A stretch of DNA of 64,000 bases from Prorocentrum cordatum (taxonomy: Eukaryota; Sar; Dinophyceae; Prorocentrales; Prorocentraceae). Position 1 is the first letter of the stretch. The number at the start of each line of letters is the position of its first letter. Under the pieces are notes generated by a model that was not told the DNA's origin, did not search any database, and saw only the letters and a program-made list of their open reading frames with translations. A program made the translations under genes and the position numbers. Shown here piece after piece: positions 36,001-49,500 of the stretch. Location of the stretch: the NCBI GenBank assembly GCA_963575745.1, contig CAUYUJ010000891.1:433639-497638 (forward strand). Reading direction: 5' to 3'.

Positions 36001-39000
36001 CGTAGAACATCAAAGAATCGTGCTCCAGGTGAGGCCCAATCGATAGGAGCATACGTAAAACACATGGGATTGGAGCCACTCCTGTTGCCTTCTGAGGCCT
36101 CCTGCTCCTGGGGCCTCTCGGGGCCTCCTGTTGCCTTCCGAGGCCTCCTGGCGCTTCCTGTTGCCTCCTGGGGCCTCCTGTGGTTTCCTGAGGCCTTCTG
36201 GAGCTTCCTGGGGCCTCCTGGAGCCTCTTGGGACATCCTGTGGCCTCTTGAGTCTTTCTGTGGCCTCCTGATGCCTCCTGGGACCTCATGTGGTCTCCTG
36301 GAGCCTCCTGGAGCCTGTTGGAGCCTCCTGTGGCATCCTGAGAAGAATCTGCGCCCACGAGCCTGGCCACCAAAACTAGCAAACCGATCGAGACATCCTC
36401 AAAATCTGGCCCACCTGGGGGGTGAAAATGAGCGCCTCGCTCGAGACATCCTCCAAATCTGCTCCGAAAGCGAAGGATGTTGGGCACAGAAACAGGCAAA
36501 CCGCCTGAGACATCCCCACAAAATGGCCGCGAACGAGCCCGTGCAACCACCCCTGGCGGCTCCCCTTAGGGGTGCTGAAATGAGCGCCTCGCTCGAGACA
36601 TCCTCCAAATCTGCTCCGAAAGCGAAGGATGTTGGGCACAGAAACAGGCAAACCGCCTGAGACATCCCCACAAAATGGCCGCGAACGAGCCCGTGCAACC
36701 ACCCCTGGCGGCTCCCCTTAGGGGTGCTGAAATGAGCGCCTCGCTCGAGACATCCTCCAAATCTGCTCCGAAAGCGAAGGATGTTGGGCACAGAAACAGG
36801 CAAACCGCCTGAGACATCCCCACAAAATGGCCGCGAACGAGCCCGTGCAACCACCCCTGGCGGCTCCCCTTAGGGGTGCTGAGTATGAGTAAGTCTGTGT
36901 ATGAGTAAGTCTGTGTATGTGTACGTCTGGGTATGACTAATACTGTGTATGAGTAAGTCTGTGTATGAGTAAGTCTGTATATGAGTATGTCTGAGTGTGA
37001 GTAAGTCTGAGTATGAGTAGGTCTGAGTATGAGTAAGTCTGAGTATGAGTAAGTCTGTGTATGAGCAAGTCTGAGTATGTCCGACAGGAGGGGAGGAGAA
37101 ACGAGGAGGAGGAAGGAGGAGGAGTAGGAGGCGTCCAAGTAATAACAAGAACCCCATCTTAGGATATGGGGAACAACATTCGGCCCATCCTGCCACCGTG
37201 CGTGGGTTGTGGGCCAGAGTTCTCCGGGGTCTTCTTCGAGTATCTTCGGGGCTCTCTCGGAGGCCTCTTGGGAGCAATTTGTTGGCCTCTAGGGAGCCTC
37301 TTGGGGCCCTTTGGGGGCCTCTTGGGGGCCTCTTGGGGCCACTTGAGGCCTATTTGGGGCCTCCTGGTGGCCTCTTGGGGCCTCCTGGAGGTCCCTCAGG
37401 GCCGAGGGCTCGAAATATCCGTTCGGGTTCCCCATCTGGGCCCCCTCTTGGGGCCGCCGTTGGGCCATCATGGGCCGTCTTGGGCGCCTCTTGGGTCGTC
37501 ATGGGGCCCTCTTGGGCCGTCTTCGATCTTGGAGGCCTCGTTGGCCGTCTTGGAGCGTCGGGACACCGAAAGGCGCGAACACTGGAACCTTTTCAACAAA
37601 CAACGGACAAAACATAATTTCTGCTTCTTGGGGCCCTCGTGAGAGGCGTTTTGGAGGCCTCTGGGGGTGTCTTGGAGGCCTCTTGGATCGTCTTGGGGCC
37701 TTCTTGGGCAGCTTGGGCGGCTCTCCGGCCGTCTCGGAGGTTTCTTGGGCCCTCCTGGTGCCTTCTTGAAGCCCCCTGCGTCTATTTTTGGGCCGTGTTG
37801 GGTGGGGCCACCGTCGCAAAGGCCCACGCGACACACCCCAGTAACGCCCAGGAGGGTCTGGCGGCGCTTGTGAAACCGGGAGTCTGGGCCCTTACAGAAC
37901 TTCTGAACTCAGGAGGGGTAAAAACACACAGACACAATTAATCGTCGATTCCCCAGAAAATATGGGAAAATATGGGATTTGGGCGGGAAGACAAAAACCC
38001 AGAAAATATGGGAAAATATAGGGCATATTTTTATTTGTGTGTATTTATTTGTGTGTCCCAGGGCCCCTTCATGAACCCCGGAACCTTTTTGTCAGGGCGC
38101 CACGAGCCTCGGGGCAGTCCACGACGTGCTGAAGGCAAGGTGGCGTGTGTGTGCATAACTATATGTCTGTCCGTCTGTCTGCCTGTCCGTGTGTGTGTGT
38201 GTGTGTTGTATGTCTGTATGTATAGGCGTATGTCTGTGCATATATACTCCAGATTTCGTAATAAAAGGGAGGGGGTCTCATTTCGGGGGGGGGTCTCTTC
38301 CAGGCTATCTTGGAGGGCCTGGGGGGGTCTGGGGACGATGTTTTGGAGGGTTCTCCCACGGGGGGAGGTCTGAAATGGCTTGCCTTGGAGGGTCCAGGCC
38401 CCCTCCCTTTTATGACGATATCTGGAGCACACAAACTTACAGCATAGCATGTCTCATGCATCATATCCCCCATACCATGTCACGGGGCACCGGGCACCGG
38501 GCCCCGGGGACAACACACCTGTGGAACACTCCTCCCCCCCCCTTCCCTTGGATGCTCCTGTGCGTGTTGGCCGGCGCAGGGTCTCATGCTCGAAGGATTG
38601 CAAAAAACGAAGGATTGCAAAAAAACGAAGGATTGCAAACAAAAAGCATTTTTTCGAAGGATTGCAAAAAAAACCCTTGTTTTTTTTGCAAACCTGTTTT
38701 TTTTTGCAATCCTTCGTTCGAAGGGTGCGAATCGGTCCGAGGTCCCACCGCAAGGTGCACATATTGTGGGCCCCTTCCAGGTCCGGGGCCGCTTCGCGCG
38801 GCTGCGCGCGTCGCTCCTCGCCGCGGAGAGGTGGGCCCCCGAGCAGAGGAGGAGGAGGTGCCGATGCCGCTGCGCTCCCCTCGTGCTCCATTGTATGGGC
38901 CTCCTTGGGGGACCTCGTCGCCACGGCTGGGCTTGCTGCATGCGACCGGAATGCGTTCAGGGAGTAGCGGCGTCGGCATGTCCTTATCCTCCCAGATCGC

Positions 39001-40486
39001 TCGAGAGGGTCGGAAGCGTTGAATCTCGGAGGCCGCGCCTCCATTTATTTGGAGGGGCAAGCGAGCCTCCAGGGTAGCCTCCTGACCGAGGGTCGGGCCT
39101 CCTTTTTTCAAGGTTTCTGATCCTTTGCGGGGCCTGCACGTGAGAGAGACCCGTCGCGGGAGTGACCTTCGGTGTAAGCCCAATCAATGGTGGGGCCCCC
39201 GTTCGCTGAATGCGATCCGATGAGCAGCGGCTCACGCGCCTGGGGTCCCCCCCCCTCCCTTTGCCCAAGCCCCAGACATCCTCGTGCTTCAATCCGCGGC
39301 CCCAGGGCTCCCGCTTCCCCCTCCCTGGGGATATTCTTTGTCCCGGGTTCGTTTTCTGGTGGCCGACGGGGCCCGGAAGCAGGGCCCGAGATCGACATCG
39401 AGGAAGCAGGCCTATGGACTGAACAGGCTACCGCCAAGTCGGGGGCATGTCCTGCAGGGGGGGGATATTCAAAAATCCCAAGAAATAGTCAGGGGACGAT
39501 TTGTTATTTATGTTTGAGCATTTTTGGGGTTTTTGTTCGCTCGTCCCAAATCCGTGTGTCGGAGAGCATGCCCGACCTAAGGTTACCGCGTCGGCGATTT
39601 GGGCCTCAGGCCGCGCACCAGAGGCCACCCCGATCGATCCGAGTCGGTACCGCTTTCGGCCAGGCCGATCCGATTCGACGTCGATTTTCTTCTGATCCGA
39701 TGCTGTCCGATGCCTGCATGGCTCTGTTGTGCGTCCTGGCGCGGCCGATCCGATTCCGCTTCGACTCCGTGCCGATGCGGCCCGATTTGGCGCGCTCTCC
39801 GAGCAGATCCGAGCTCCCGGCTCGATGCGTACTGATCCTGCCTTTGCCGAGAGGGCCGCTCTCGGGCGGGGCTATAGGACGAGGAGAAATCCGTTCCAGA
39901 GCGTTCCAGGACGCTCCCAGGGCGTTCCGGAACTCTCTCAGAAGGCCGCGGCGCCTGAGACATCCTCCAGAGCCGTCGGATCTCAGAGATTCCCGATTCC
40001 TCCTCACCCGAGCCAAGACATGAGACGTCCTGATTTTTTCGATATGGGGTCCCTGGAAGTCCCAACCCTTTCCCAGGAACCGGCTTTTCATCCTGACTCG
40101 TCTTTTGACGGTCCCGAGGCCCGGCGAGAGCTCCCCGAGGCCGAGGTTGGCCCAAAAGTTTCCCGTCCTGATCTTTCACGACGCGACCACGTCTGGGAGT
40201 TTATCCTCGTCCCGGCTTCGTCTCGCTTGCGTGCAGCTGCAAGCAGGGCAGCGCCCGTGGTGACGAGCCACCCGGCCCGGCGCAGGGACCGCGCGCGGCC
40301 GCCCTCCGAGGAGCCGCGCCCCGAGGAGGGCGCCCCGGGCGAGGCCGAGGCCGCCAGCGGCTGCGCCGCGGAGCTGCGGGGCTTCTGCCGGCGGTGCGCG
40401 CGCATCGAGCGCTCGGGGGGCTGGCCGGAGCTGCTCGCCGAGGTGCGGCTGGAGGCCATCGCCTTCAGCCAGAGGCGCGCGGGGGC

Positions 40487-40528
<42 letters not shown>

Positions 40529-43500
40529 CAGACGCCCACGGGGCACGGACCCGAGGAGATGGCCGGGAGGTTTGGGCACACGTTCGGTCCTTCGGGGCCC
40601 TTTGCCCGCCCGCGGGGCCGTCAAAAAACGACCCGGGATGAAAAACGGGTTCCAGGGAGTGGGTGCAGACCGCTGTGGGTCCACGTCATGAAACATGATG
40701 ACGCTAGGGATCTGGACGCTTATCCAATGGTCTTTATAATCCAGTACCCTCACCAATACGGTCATCCCCTCCCCCCCGGGTGACGGTAACGATCGTACGC
40801 AGAGGGGGGTGCTGGACCTTCCCACAAGCTGGTGCTCGCGCACTCACTATGGCGATCGCAGCGCACCCCAACCCCGACGTGCCCCCCCGCCCAAAAGCAT
40901 GATCGTTGTTACCCAGGGCCCCCACCCCCCAGGGTAACGACCGTTGTTGGAAATAATGACGAATCACCGGCATCGCTGCTCGTCCTGGAGAGCCCTCTTC
41001 GCCACGGCTGGATTCGCCTCGAAGTTCTGGTCATAACGTGCATCGACCCCCAGACGCCGTCGAATCCGCGACCGCCCAGGACCGTGCGGTCTCGCTGTCG
41101 AGGGCTCCGGAATTGCCGATCTGTCGGAGACGTGCCGCCGATTCCAGCTCAAGGTTTCCCCGCTAAGCCAGGCCCACCTTGCCGCGCCCCCTCAAGAGAG
41201 GCACGCCTCCGACCTCGAGGCCTACGCCAGGGACCTGGGCAGAGCGCAGCCCTGCGGCGGCGCTGCCGCGGCAGCGCCCGCGGCCGCAGCGCCTGCCCGG
41301 CAGGGCACGCCGCCCTCGGCAGCTGGGCTCCGCGGCGAAGCGGACCTGCTCGCGCTCGGCGGCCCCGCGGCGGGCGCCGCGGCCGCAGCGCCTGGCCCGC
41401 AGGGCACGCCGCCCTCGGCTGCCGGGAGTCCAGACCCCCGACGTCATGATCCGTTGGTCGCGTGAGCCCCCAGAGGCCACGGCTCATTCCTCGGGACGGC
41501 TCTTCACCCCGAGTCGTGCTCGGACGGTCCCGAGGCCCGGCGAGTGCCCCCAGAGGCCGAAGGTGGCCACGAGCACTCCGTCGTGTCCTTGCTCGTGCCT
41601 CGAGGGGGTCTGGGCTCGGCCGCCGGGGGCCGCGGCGAGGCGGACCTGCGCGCGCTGGGCGGCGGCCCCGCGGCGGGCGCCACGGCCTGCGGAGGGGGCG
41701 GCCCGCCGCCCGCGCGGGCGCCGCCGCTGCTGCCGCCACCGCCGCGGCCCACGACCGGGCTGCTGCCGGCCGTGAGCGCCCTCCAGCGCGCAGGGGAGGG
41801 CGAGGCGCGGTGACGCCGGCGATCGGCGGCCTCTGCGCGGGAGGCACCGCTGCTGGTGGGCGCCGACGCTCGAAGAGGAAGGCCAGGACTGCAACGTGAA
41901 CGTTCGGAGCTCCGCGCGGATCTCTCGGATCTGCGTCGGGGCCTCCCTGGCGGCGCCTCGGGCGGACTTCTTGGTGGAGACGCCACGCTCGTGCCGGCGA
42001 TCGGCGGCAACTGCTTTGCTTGCACCAGTGCTCGCTCCCGGAGAGGCAATGCCCTCGCGCTCGGAGGTCCAGGAGTCAGGGCAGGGGCGTTGCGATCCAG
42101 AGCCGTGCTCGAGATCGCGCTGGTGCGTTCGGCAAGTACGGGTCAGAGTGAGTGTCGCGCTGCTGTGTTACACGGAGCACCGAAGGTGGGAATGAGATTG
42201 GCAATTCTGATTCGAGGATTCTGGCACAATGGAGGAACGATACGGCCTGATTTGCGTAAGTTCTGCAGGTATAGTGATCGAGCTGTCTGATGGTGGTGAC
42301 CTGGATTTGATGGAACTGGAAGGAGTGCTGCGACGACGAGAAAGATCGAACATTTAAGCAGTCGTTGCCCTGGCGACGCCAGCTCTTCTCGGTGCTCACG
42401 CTGCTGTTGCGCGCCAATATGAAGCACGCTATCTATCAAATGCTCCACGAGGCTGAAGTAGACCCTTCTGCGAATCGCACCTGGCAGCACTTAGTGTATA
42501 TTGATTCTCCGCGTGTCCCCACCAGACCATCCGGAAACGATTCTCGGGCTGCGTGTCGCCAGAAGTGCAGCGGAGAAGCATTGCATAGTGAAGCAAGGAG
42601 AGTAGGCGCCGGTTAAACCGAAGCAGGGGTCAGCCCGAGCAGCCGCCAGCAATGGCCAACTTGGGCACGTGTATGGGGGCCTCCTGGAGGCCGCTCGGGG
42701 CGGCCACGTCGAAGCTCTCGTGGGGCCCCTTTGGACGCCTCTGGGGCACTCTTGGGGCCCACCTGCGGGAATTTGATGGGTCGAGGCTCCTGGGAGATCA
42801 GTCTTCGGGGATCCCGCCTGGCGGTGGCCATTGCTAGATTCGGGCCCCGGGGGGCGGAGTGTGTCCACATCTCCCTCGCGTGTTAGCCTTCGGGACTCTC
42901 TTGGGTGCGTCCTGGCCAGCAGCCACAGTGTGGCGGGCTCTCAGTGAGCGCACCCTCTTTCTGGAGCCCGAAAGGCTGCCTCTCGGGACGCTCTCGGTGT
43001 GCTCCTGGGGGCCTCCAGTGGCTTCCGGGGAGCTTTCCATGGGCCCGTCTTGAGGCTCGCTCGGGCCGTGTGGAGATGTCAGAGAGGCCGAACGCATTGA
43101 AAAGCAGTTGTCTGCCTTCCCATTTGAGGCGTCTTGGGCCGTTCCAGAGATACCCACGAATACGACACTTGACAGATTAGCGATTCAGGTGTCTGATGGT
43201 CTTCGCCTTATCGTTTTGCTTCTGCGTGCTTCCTGATACCCTAAGATGGCCCAAAGGGCCCCAGAGCCCCCGCAAGAGCATTCCAATCGGGCGGGCGGAA
43301 ACGGGAATGCAATGAACGATAGGTGGACCGAGGATTGCAGGAAGGTGGCCCTGTGGGGACTCAAAATGGCCGCTGAACTGCCACCCCTGGCCCAGAAGGT
43401 TTACGAAATATGCATTTCTTTTCACCCCATGTCGATTGCCTCCCATTCAAGGACGCCCGATCCAACGGAGCCCCAAGTGGTCCCCGAGATCCCCTTGCAA

Positions 43501-46500
43501 AAACTTTGCCCGGGTCAGCAACCAATTCTCATACACGCCCCAGTGCGGCCCCAGGAGAGCCCCCCAGGGATTGAAGAGGCCCAAACTGGGCTCCGACGGG
43601 ACCCCAGTAAAGCTACAGTAGCACCACAAAAGGTTGGCCCCAGAGGTTTCCAAATGACCCTGGGGCCCTCAAAACCCGCGGCTCCGCCCAAGAAGGACTT
43701 TGCCTTAGAGTTTTGTCTTCCCTCCGCGGCGGGCCATCGGTCGACGGCCGCCTCGCGAGACGGTCAGCCACCGCCAGAAGCCAGATGTGCGTCGGCGTGT
43801 GGGTACGGGGGCAGGGAGCAGCCGAGATGCCGAAGTAAGGAGCCGCTCTGGTTCGGAAGGGGGACTCGCTGCTCACCAGGTCCTTCCATCATCGCTGCCC
43901 ATCGGGCGCCCCCCGTGCATGTAGACGCTTCCAGGGCCAAATCGGGTCTTCGATCCTTCCTTCGCGTTTTTGGTAGTGCTAGCTCGTCTGCAGGGCCTTC
44001 CCCGCGTGGAAATAAGGGGCCGTCCTGGAACAGCTCGCACTCCAAGAACCGCTGCGCCCAGATGGCTGGTGGGAATCTGGCGTTCGGCGTGCTGCTCGTG
44101 CGACAGATGCTTCTCCCCTCCTCCCGTTTGGGTCACGCACCCACGTCTTCCATCCGCCCGCAGGGAGGGAGGCAATGATGGACCACCGTTCGTTCCTCAT
44201 CCTTCCTCGCCTCCTCCTGCAATCTTCCCTCACTCAGTTGCTCCAGCCTTCTCGGTCTTGGTGAATGCTTGTTGGGGTCTCTTCGGAGCGCTCTCGGGGG
44301 CCTCTTGAGGGCAGTTTTGGAGCCTCTTGGAGGCCTCTTTGGGGCCTCTTGGGGCATCTTGGAAACCTTTTGGGGCCTCTTGGGGGCCTCTTGGGGGCCT
44401 CTTGGGGGCCTTGGGGCCTCCTGGATTTGTGCCTCTTGGGGCACTCGTGGGAGGCTTCTTGGAGGTCTCTTGGGCCGTCTGGGGGCCATCTAGAGTGTCT
44501 TGGAGCGATCGTTCGGCGACTCGGGGTCCTCTTGGACCGCCATGTGTGCCTCTTGGGGGCCTTCTTCGTGGGCTCGCACAAGTTACGTGACAAGCCGTGA
44601 TGGGCCCCATGAAGCACGCTGGAAGTCCCAGGAGATGTTGCTTTTTGGGCTCCGTACCCCTTGAGAACCCTCAGGAGGAAGGATTGAGGCAAAGGTCCTG
44701 AGGGCACGCCCACTCCGTGCCCGAGGCAGGAAGGTGGATGCATAGATGAGACACAAACATGCAGGACTGCATTGGCGCTTCACGCCATGCACTTTGGCCC
44801 TTGAGGTTTGGCATGCAGACAGGAGAGCAATGAGGTCAACCATAACATTTCGCGGTAACTCGTTGTTGCCGTTTCTGGAATCGTCGTTGTAATCATGTTA
44901 TTCGTTATCCTTACTTCATGGTTCCTCTTCCTCGTCCTCATTCTCGCCCTACCCTGCGAATTCTTCCCCATCCTGAGCTCTTTTTGCGACGTCTCATCCT
45001 AGGAGAGCCTCTTATAAGCCTCACGAAGTTTTTTGGGGCTTGTTGGGGCCTTCTGGAAGCCTCCTGGGTTCCTCCTGGGGGCTTCTGGGGGCTTCCCCAG
45101 GCCATCCTGCTTCCAACCGCGGTCTCCCTGGACGACCGGGCCACGATTTGGAATGATTCGGGAGGCGTCTTGAGGCCATCTTGGGCCATCATGGGACTCT
45201 CTTCGGGTCATCTTGGGGCTCAGTTTGGCCGTCTTGGGGCGCCTCTTGGACTGCCTAAAAGCCCTCTGGGTGAAATTTGGGGCGATTCTCTGGCCTCCCG
45301 GGCGGTCTCGGACGCCCGGAAGACCGAAGAACTGAGCATTCCTAACATCAGACAATAAGCACAAGACATCACTATTTTTTGCATTTCGAATGCCTCTTGG
45401 GGGTCTTCTTTCGGTCGTCCGAGGGCGTCTGGTGGGTGTCTGGGGCCTCTGTGGGCTCTCGCGGGGCTGTCCGGCCGCCCTCCTGATCGATTTTGGCCCG
45501 TTGCCTGGGATTAGCAGGGGCTTCAAATGCCCCGGAGAGCACGTGGGACCGTCTGCAAGGGCGTCCAGGGTGCCCCTGGGGCCAAGCCTTCGCGATGCGT
45601 CGCGATCCTCCAACCCTTTCTACTCGGACCTCACCTAGGAGGCCTCTAGTGTCTGGAGCTCCCGATCCTTTCCTCGGGGGGTAGTTTTCCCGCCCCCGGT
45701 GCCCCCCCAGGTCCTCGGGTCGGAGGTTGATGGACCTCCTACCCTGACACGCCGATCCAGGAAAATTGGCCCGTTTTCGGTTCGCGAGAGGGCGCCGCGG
45801 CCGTCATCTTGGCGGGTCCGGGCCCGTCGGTTTCGGCCCCAGGCCGTTTCCACCGAGGAGAGGTTTGCCAAAGGGAGGTCCGTCCACCGCCCGGTCGGGG
45901 GCAGTCTCCGCCCCCAGTGCCCGACGACGGGCTCCCGAAGCAGAAGTCCGGCAGAGCCGCCGGGATTGAGAAGCATACATCGTCGGAGATCTGCACAGGG
46001 TTCCTCTCTAATTCTTCGAGAGTTCTTTGATTTTTTGGGGGACCAACAACTCCCTATGATTCGAGTTGTTCGAGTTGTTCTGATTCTTGGTTTTCTCTGA
46101 TAGTTCGAGTTGTGCTATCCTGGGCCTCTTCCTGGCCACTATAGGGGCAGGAACAATCAGAAACGAGCACACTTAGAAATGAGCACGATTAAGAATGAAC
46201 GACGTGTATGTCTCCTCCCTGGCTCACCCTCACTCGCTCGCTCCCCCCCCTCGTCGCCCAAGCCAGCCGCTGGCGCCAGCACCCTGGGAGGGAGCGGGAA
46301 AGCGCTGCCTTCCAAAGTAGGGCGGGCCATCTTGGGGGAGGGGGTCGGGCAGTGGTGCAGCTTCCCCTCTTACCCCTCCCTCCTCTATTCTCCCCAGACA
46401 TCCATAATCGGAGTGTCGCGCGACATCGGCCTATGCATCGGCGGTGCGGCTCGATGGGGAGCGTGATTTTCTCCACGCTGGCGGCGCCGATGCATTGCCG

Positions 46501-49500
46501 CATCGTCGCCGATGCATCGACGATGCGTCGCGATCCTCCGGCCCCACCTACGTTCCCCCCATCTGGGAGGCCTCCAATGGTATTCACCAAGACGTCCAGG
46601 GGTTCTTTTTGCCCCCCGCGCTCAGAGACGAATCACAGAGCACGAGTGGCATGGGGGGCTGCCTGAACCTGGGGCTCCCTTCTCGCACCATGGGCCAATC
46701 GCACCACGACGCGCACCCGCAGCCATGAGGGCTCAAGTTCTGGCTCGGTGCAAGATGTGTTGCACCTCGGCTGCCTGGCCAGTGCAGCTACACCCGGCAA
46801 GGAATGGGTCGGCCGTGGCGCGGGCCGGCGGAGCCGGCCGCGGCGCACTCTCTGAAGCACCTCGGCAGGGCCAGGGCGGCCACAGACCGCGGCGGAGACT
46901 TGACTACGACGACGCCTGGCCTACACGCCACCGGCACGCCACCGGCAGACCCGCCGGCAGGCGTCAGATAGACTGCTGGCTCCTGGTTCGCTCCTGCACG
47001 CCCAGCTGCGGACAAAACGCCCGGTGAGAGCGGGGCCGTGCCTTCGGCGAGGGAGGCCTCCGCCATCACCGAGACCACGACGTCTTCGTCCAACACCCAG
47101 CAGCCTTGCTCGCTGCTTCCTCCACACCAGAGCTGTGCATCCTACCAGCTCGATGACGTGCTTTCCGAGGATGAGCGTTTTGGAGACGCGGTGCAGCACA
47201 ATCGCGTTGGTTTGGGCGACAAGGGGACGATTGGATCGGGCGTCCGGGCAGGCATGAGTTTTTTACGGATGCGTGTATAACATCGGATCTGACTCGGTCA
47301 TGTTCAACAATCAGTCTCCAAGTTCGAGCTACGTTTCACCGCTGCAACGATGCATTTGCATTGGCGTGGCAACTACAACCACTACCACAACTGCAACTCT
47401 CTCTACGACAAGCTGGACCAGCAGCACCGTCACTACTGTTTCCAACACGCAGTAACCCTACTCGTTGCTGCCTCCAGATCAGAGCTGTGCATCCTACCAG
47501 CTCGATGACGTGCTTTCCGAGTGTGAGTGTTTCGTAGATGCTGTGCAGCACAATCGCATAGGCTTGGGCGACAAGGAGACGAATGGATCGGTCATCTTGG
47601 CAGGCATGAGTTTTCCACGGATGAGTTTTCATCTGAGCAGGAAACAGTCATGTTCATCGATCAGTCTCCAAGTCCGAACTACGTTTCACCGCAGTGCTAT
47701 GCATTTGCTTTGGCGTGGCAACTACAACCACCTCTACGACCCTCACGTACACAAGTTCGAGCAATTTGTCGACCAGTGAGACCAGAAGCAGCATCAGCAC
47801 GACCAGCAGCAGCAGCGAAACCACCACGACCCTGAGCAGCAGAACCCTGACCAGCATCAGCGAGACCAGCAGCACCCTAACATATTCTACACCAACTAGC
47901 TGTACGACGTCCACGTCCACCATTTCGGAAACCGCCAGGACCCTGACCAGCACCAGCGCGACCAGCATCAACGAGACCAGCAGCACCGCAACCAGCGGGA
48001 CCCTGACCAGCCCTGGTACAACCAACATCAGCGGGACCAGATCAGCGATTCTGTTGGGTCTTGTCCTCGCGAGTGGCATCGCCATCTTGGTCTTTGGGGT
48101 CACATTCATCACGGTGTACCAGCGTCGACGGCGTGTGGTAACGCAATTGCCCGCAAGTGAGTAGACCCAGCCAAGTTGGTGCTCCCACATTCTGAAGGTA
48201 TCCTGCACTGCCTTCACTCCTCGTCCTCGAACTTATATAATCTTGCTGCGGCTGAGTTTTGACTGAGCTGTGACCACTTGCTATATTGCGCCTGTTATGC
48301 CTCTGATTTCAACGCTGGTGCCCCACGCATAATGCCCTCACGCGGAGACATATCCGATCATTGTTACAGGTAGGTTGATGTTTTGAGGCAGCTTCTCAGG
48401 ACGCGTGGACTTGTCCGTACTGTCTCACGCCGGTCTTTTGCAGCCCGTCGCGTTTGACCTTTTGCTTTTCGCATTGTGGTTATACGCTAGCCTCACCGAT
48501 ACAAAGCATGGAGGTGCCCGCTTCTTTCTCTCTCTCCTCCAGAATTGCGCTGGAATGCATCATCCCCCCCAGTGTCCCCCTTTCTCCTCATCCACCATCC
48601 GAGGCTGCTCAGGTGCCGACGGAATGTTGCGCCTTTGAGTTTGCATTAGATTTGAGCTGATGAAAATTCGCATCACGACGTGCAGTACCGTCCTGCTCCA
48701 GAGGTTTGAAATAATCGAGTCTGTTTTCTGCCCAGCGTTTTTCAAGCAGTGGCAAGGCGCTTGCTTATAGGCCGCAAAAGACTGTTCTAGTAACATTGTG
48801 GGGTTTATACGAGATGTTATTCGGACATGTCTGGCTGAGACCGCCTTGAGTTGTGACATCGGCTCTATGTTCTGAAAGCGTTCATTTTACATTCGAGCGT
48901 CTCTTTCTTCTCAGAGCATGTCGTGCTAGGCCTATAGGAATGCCGGGACGATCGATTTCTGCTCAGCGTTGCCGGCCTTAGGACCTCCTGGGGCCGTCAA
49001 GGCGACGGCTCGGGGTGAAACGTGTGATCCCTGCACGCACGGCCGAGGTCGAGAGGGCGCGGGGGGGCCAGAGGCTCGAAGGGCGTCGGGCCATGGCGGG
49101 GGCCCGCTCCCCCCCTCCTCCTCCTCCTCCTCCTCCTCATCCTTCCTCCCTTTTCCTTTTGTTTGTTTGTTACTGGTTTGTTCCTCGTCTCCCGTCGCCT
49201 GTCGCCGACCCGTGCCCTGGGGAGCCGCCTGGCCCGAGGGCCCGAGGCTGGACTGAGGCCGCGGCTGGCGCTTGTGGGCAGGCGCCAGGCGCGGCTGCAG
49301 TCCTGCGGCGTCCTCCTCGCGTCCACGTGTTCGGCCTCTGGGGCGGGTCGTTCTCGAGATGTGGCTCTCGCCTCAGCGCCGCGCGCACTCGTTCTGAAAG
49401 GGTGTGCCAGAGCTGTAGCTCCGCGCACACTCTTTTTTGAAAAACAATCGCAAGTGCTTCACGGATTCAGGGCGGTTCCTTCTCAAAATGTGGTTGACGC

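Noticed and set aside
36376-37138. Repeated minus-strand protein (MVARARSRPFCGDVSG type)
   Set aside because: Result of a 152-bp tandem repeat whose length is not a multiple of three, so each copy is read in a different frame.
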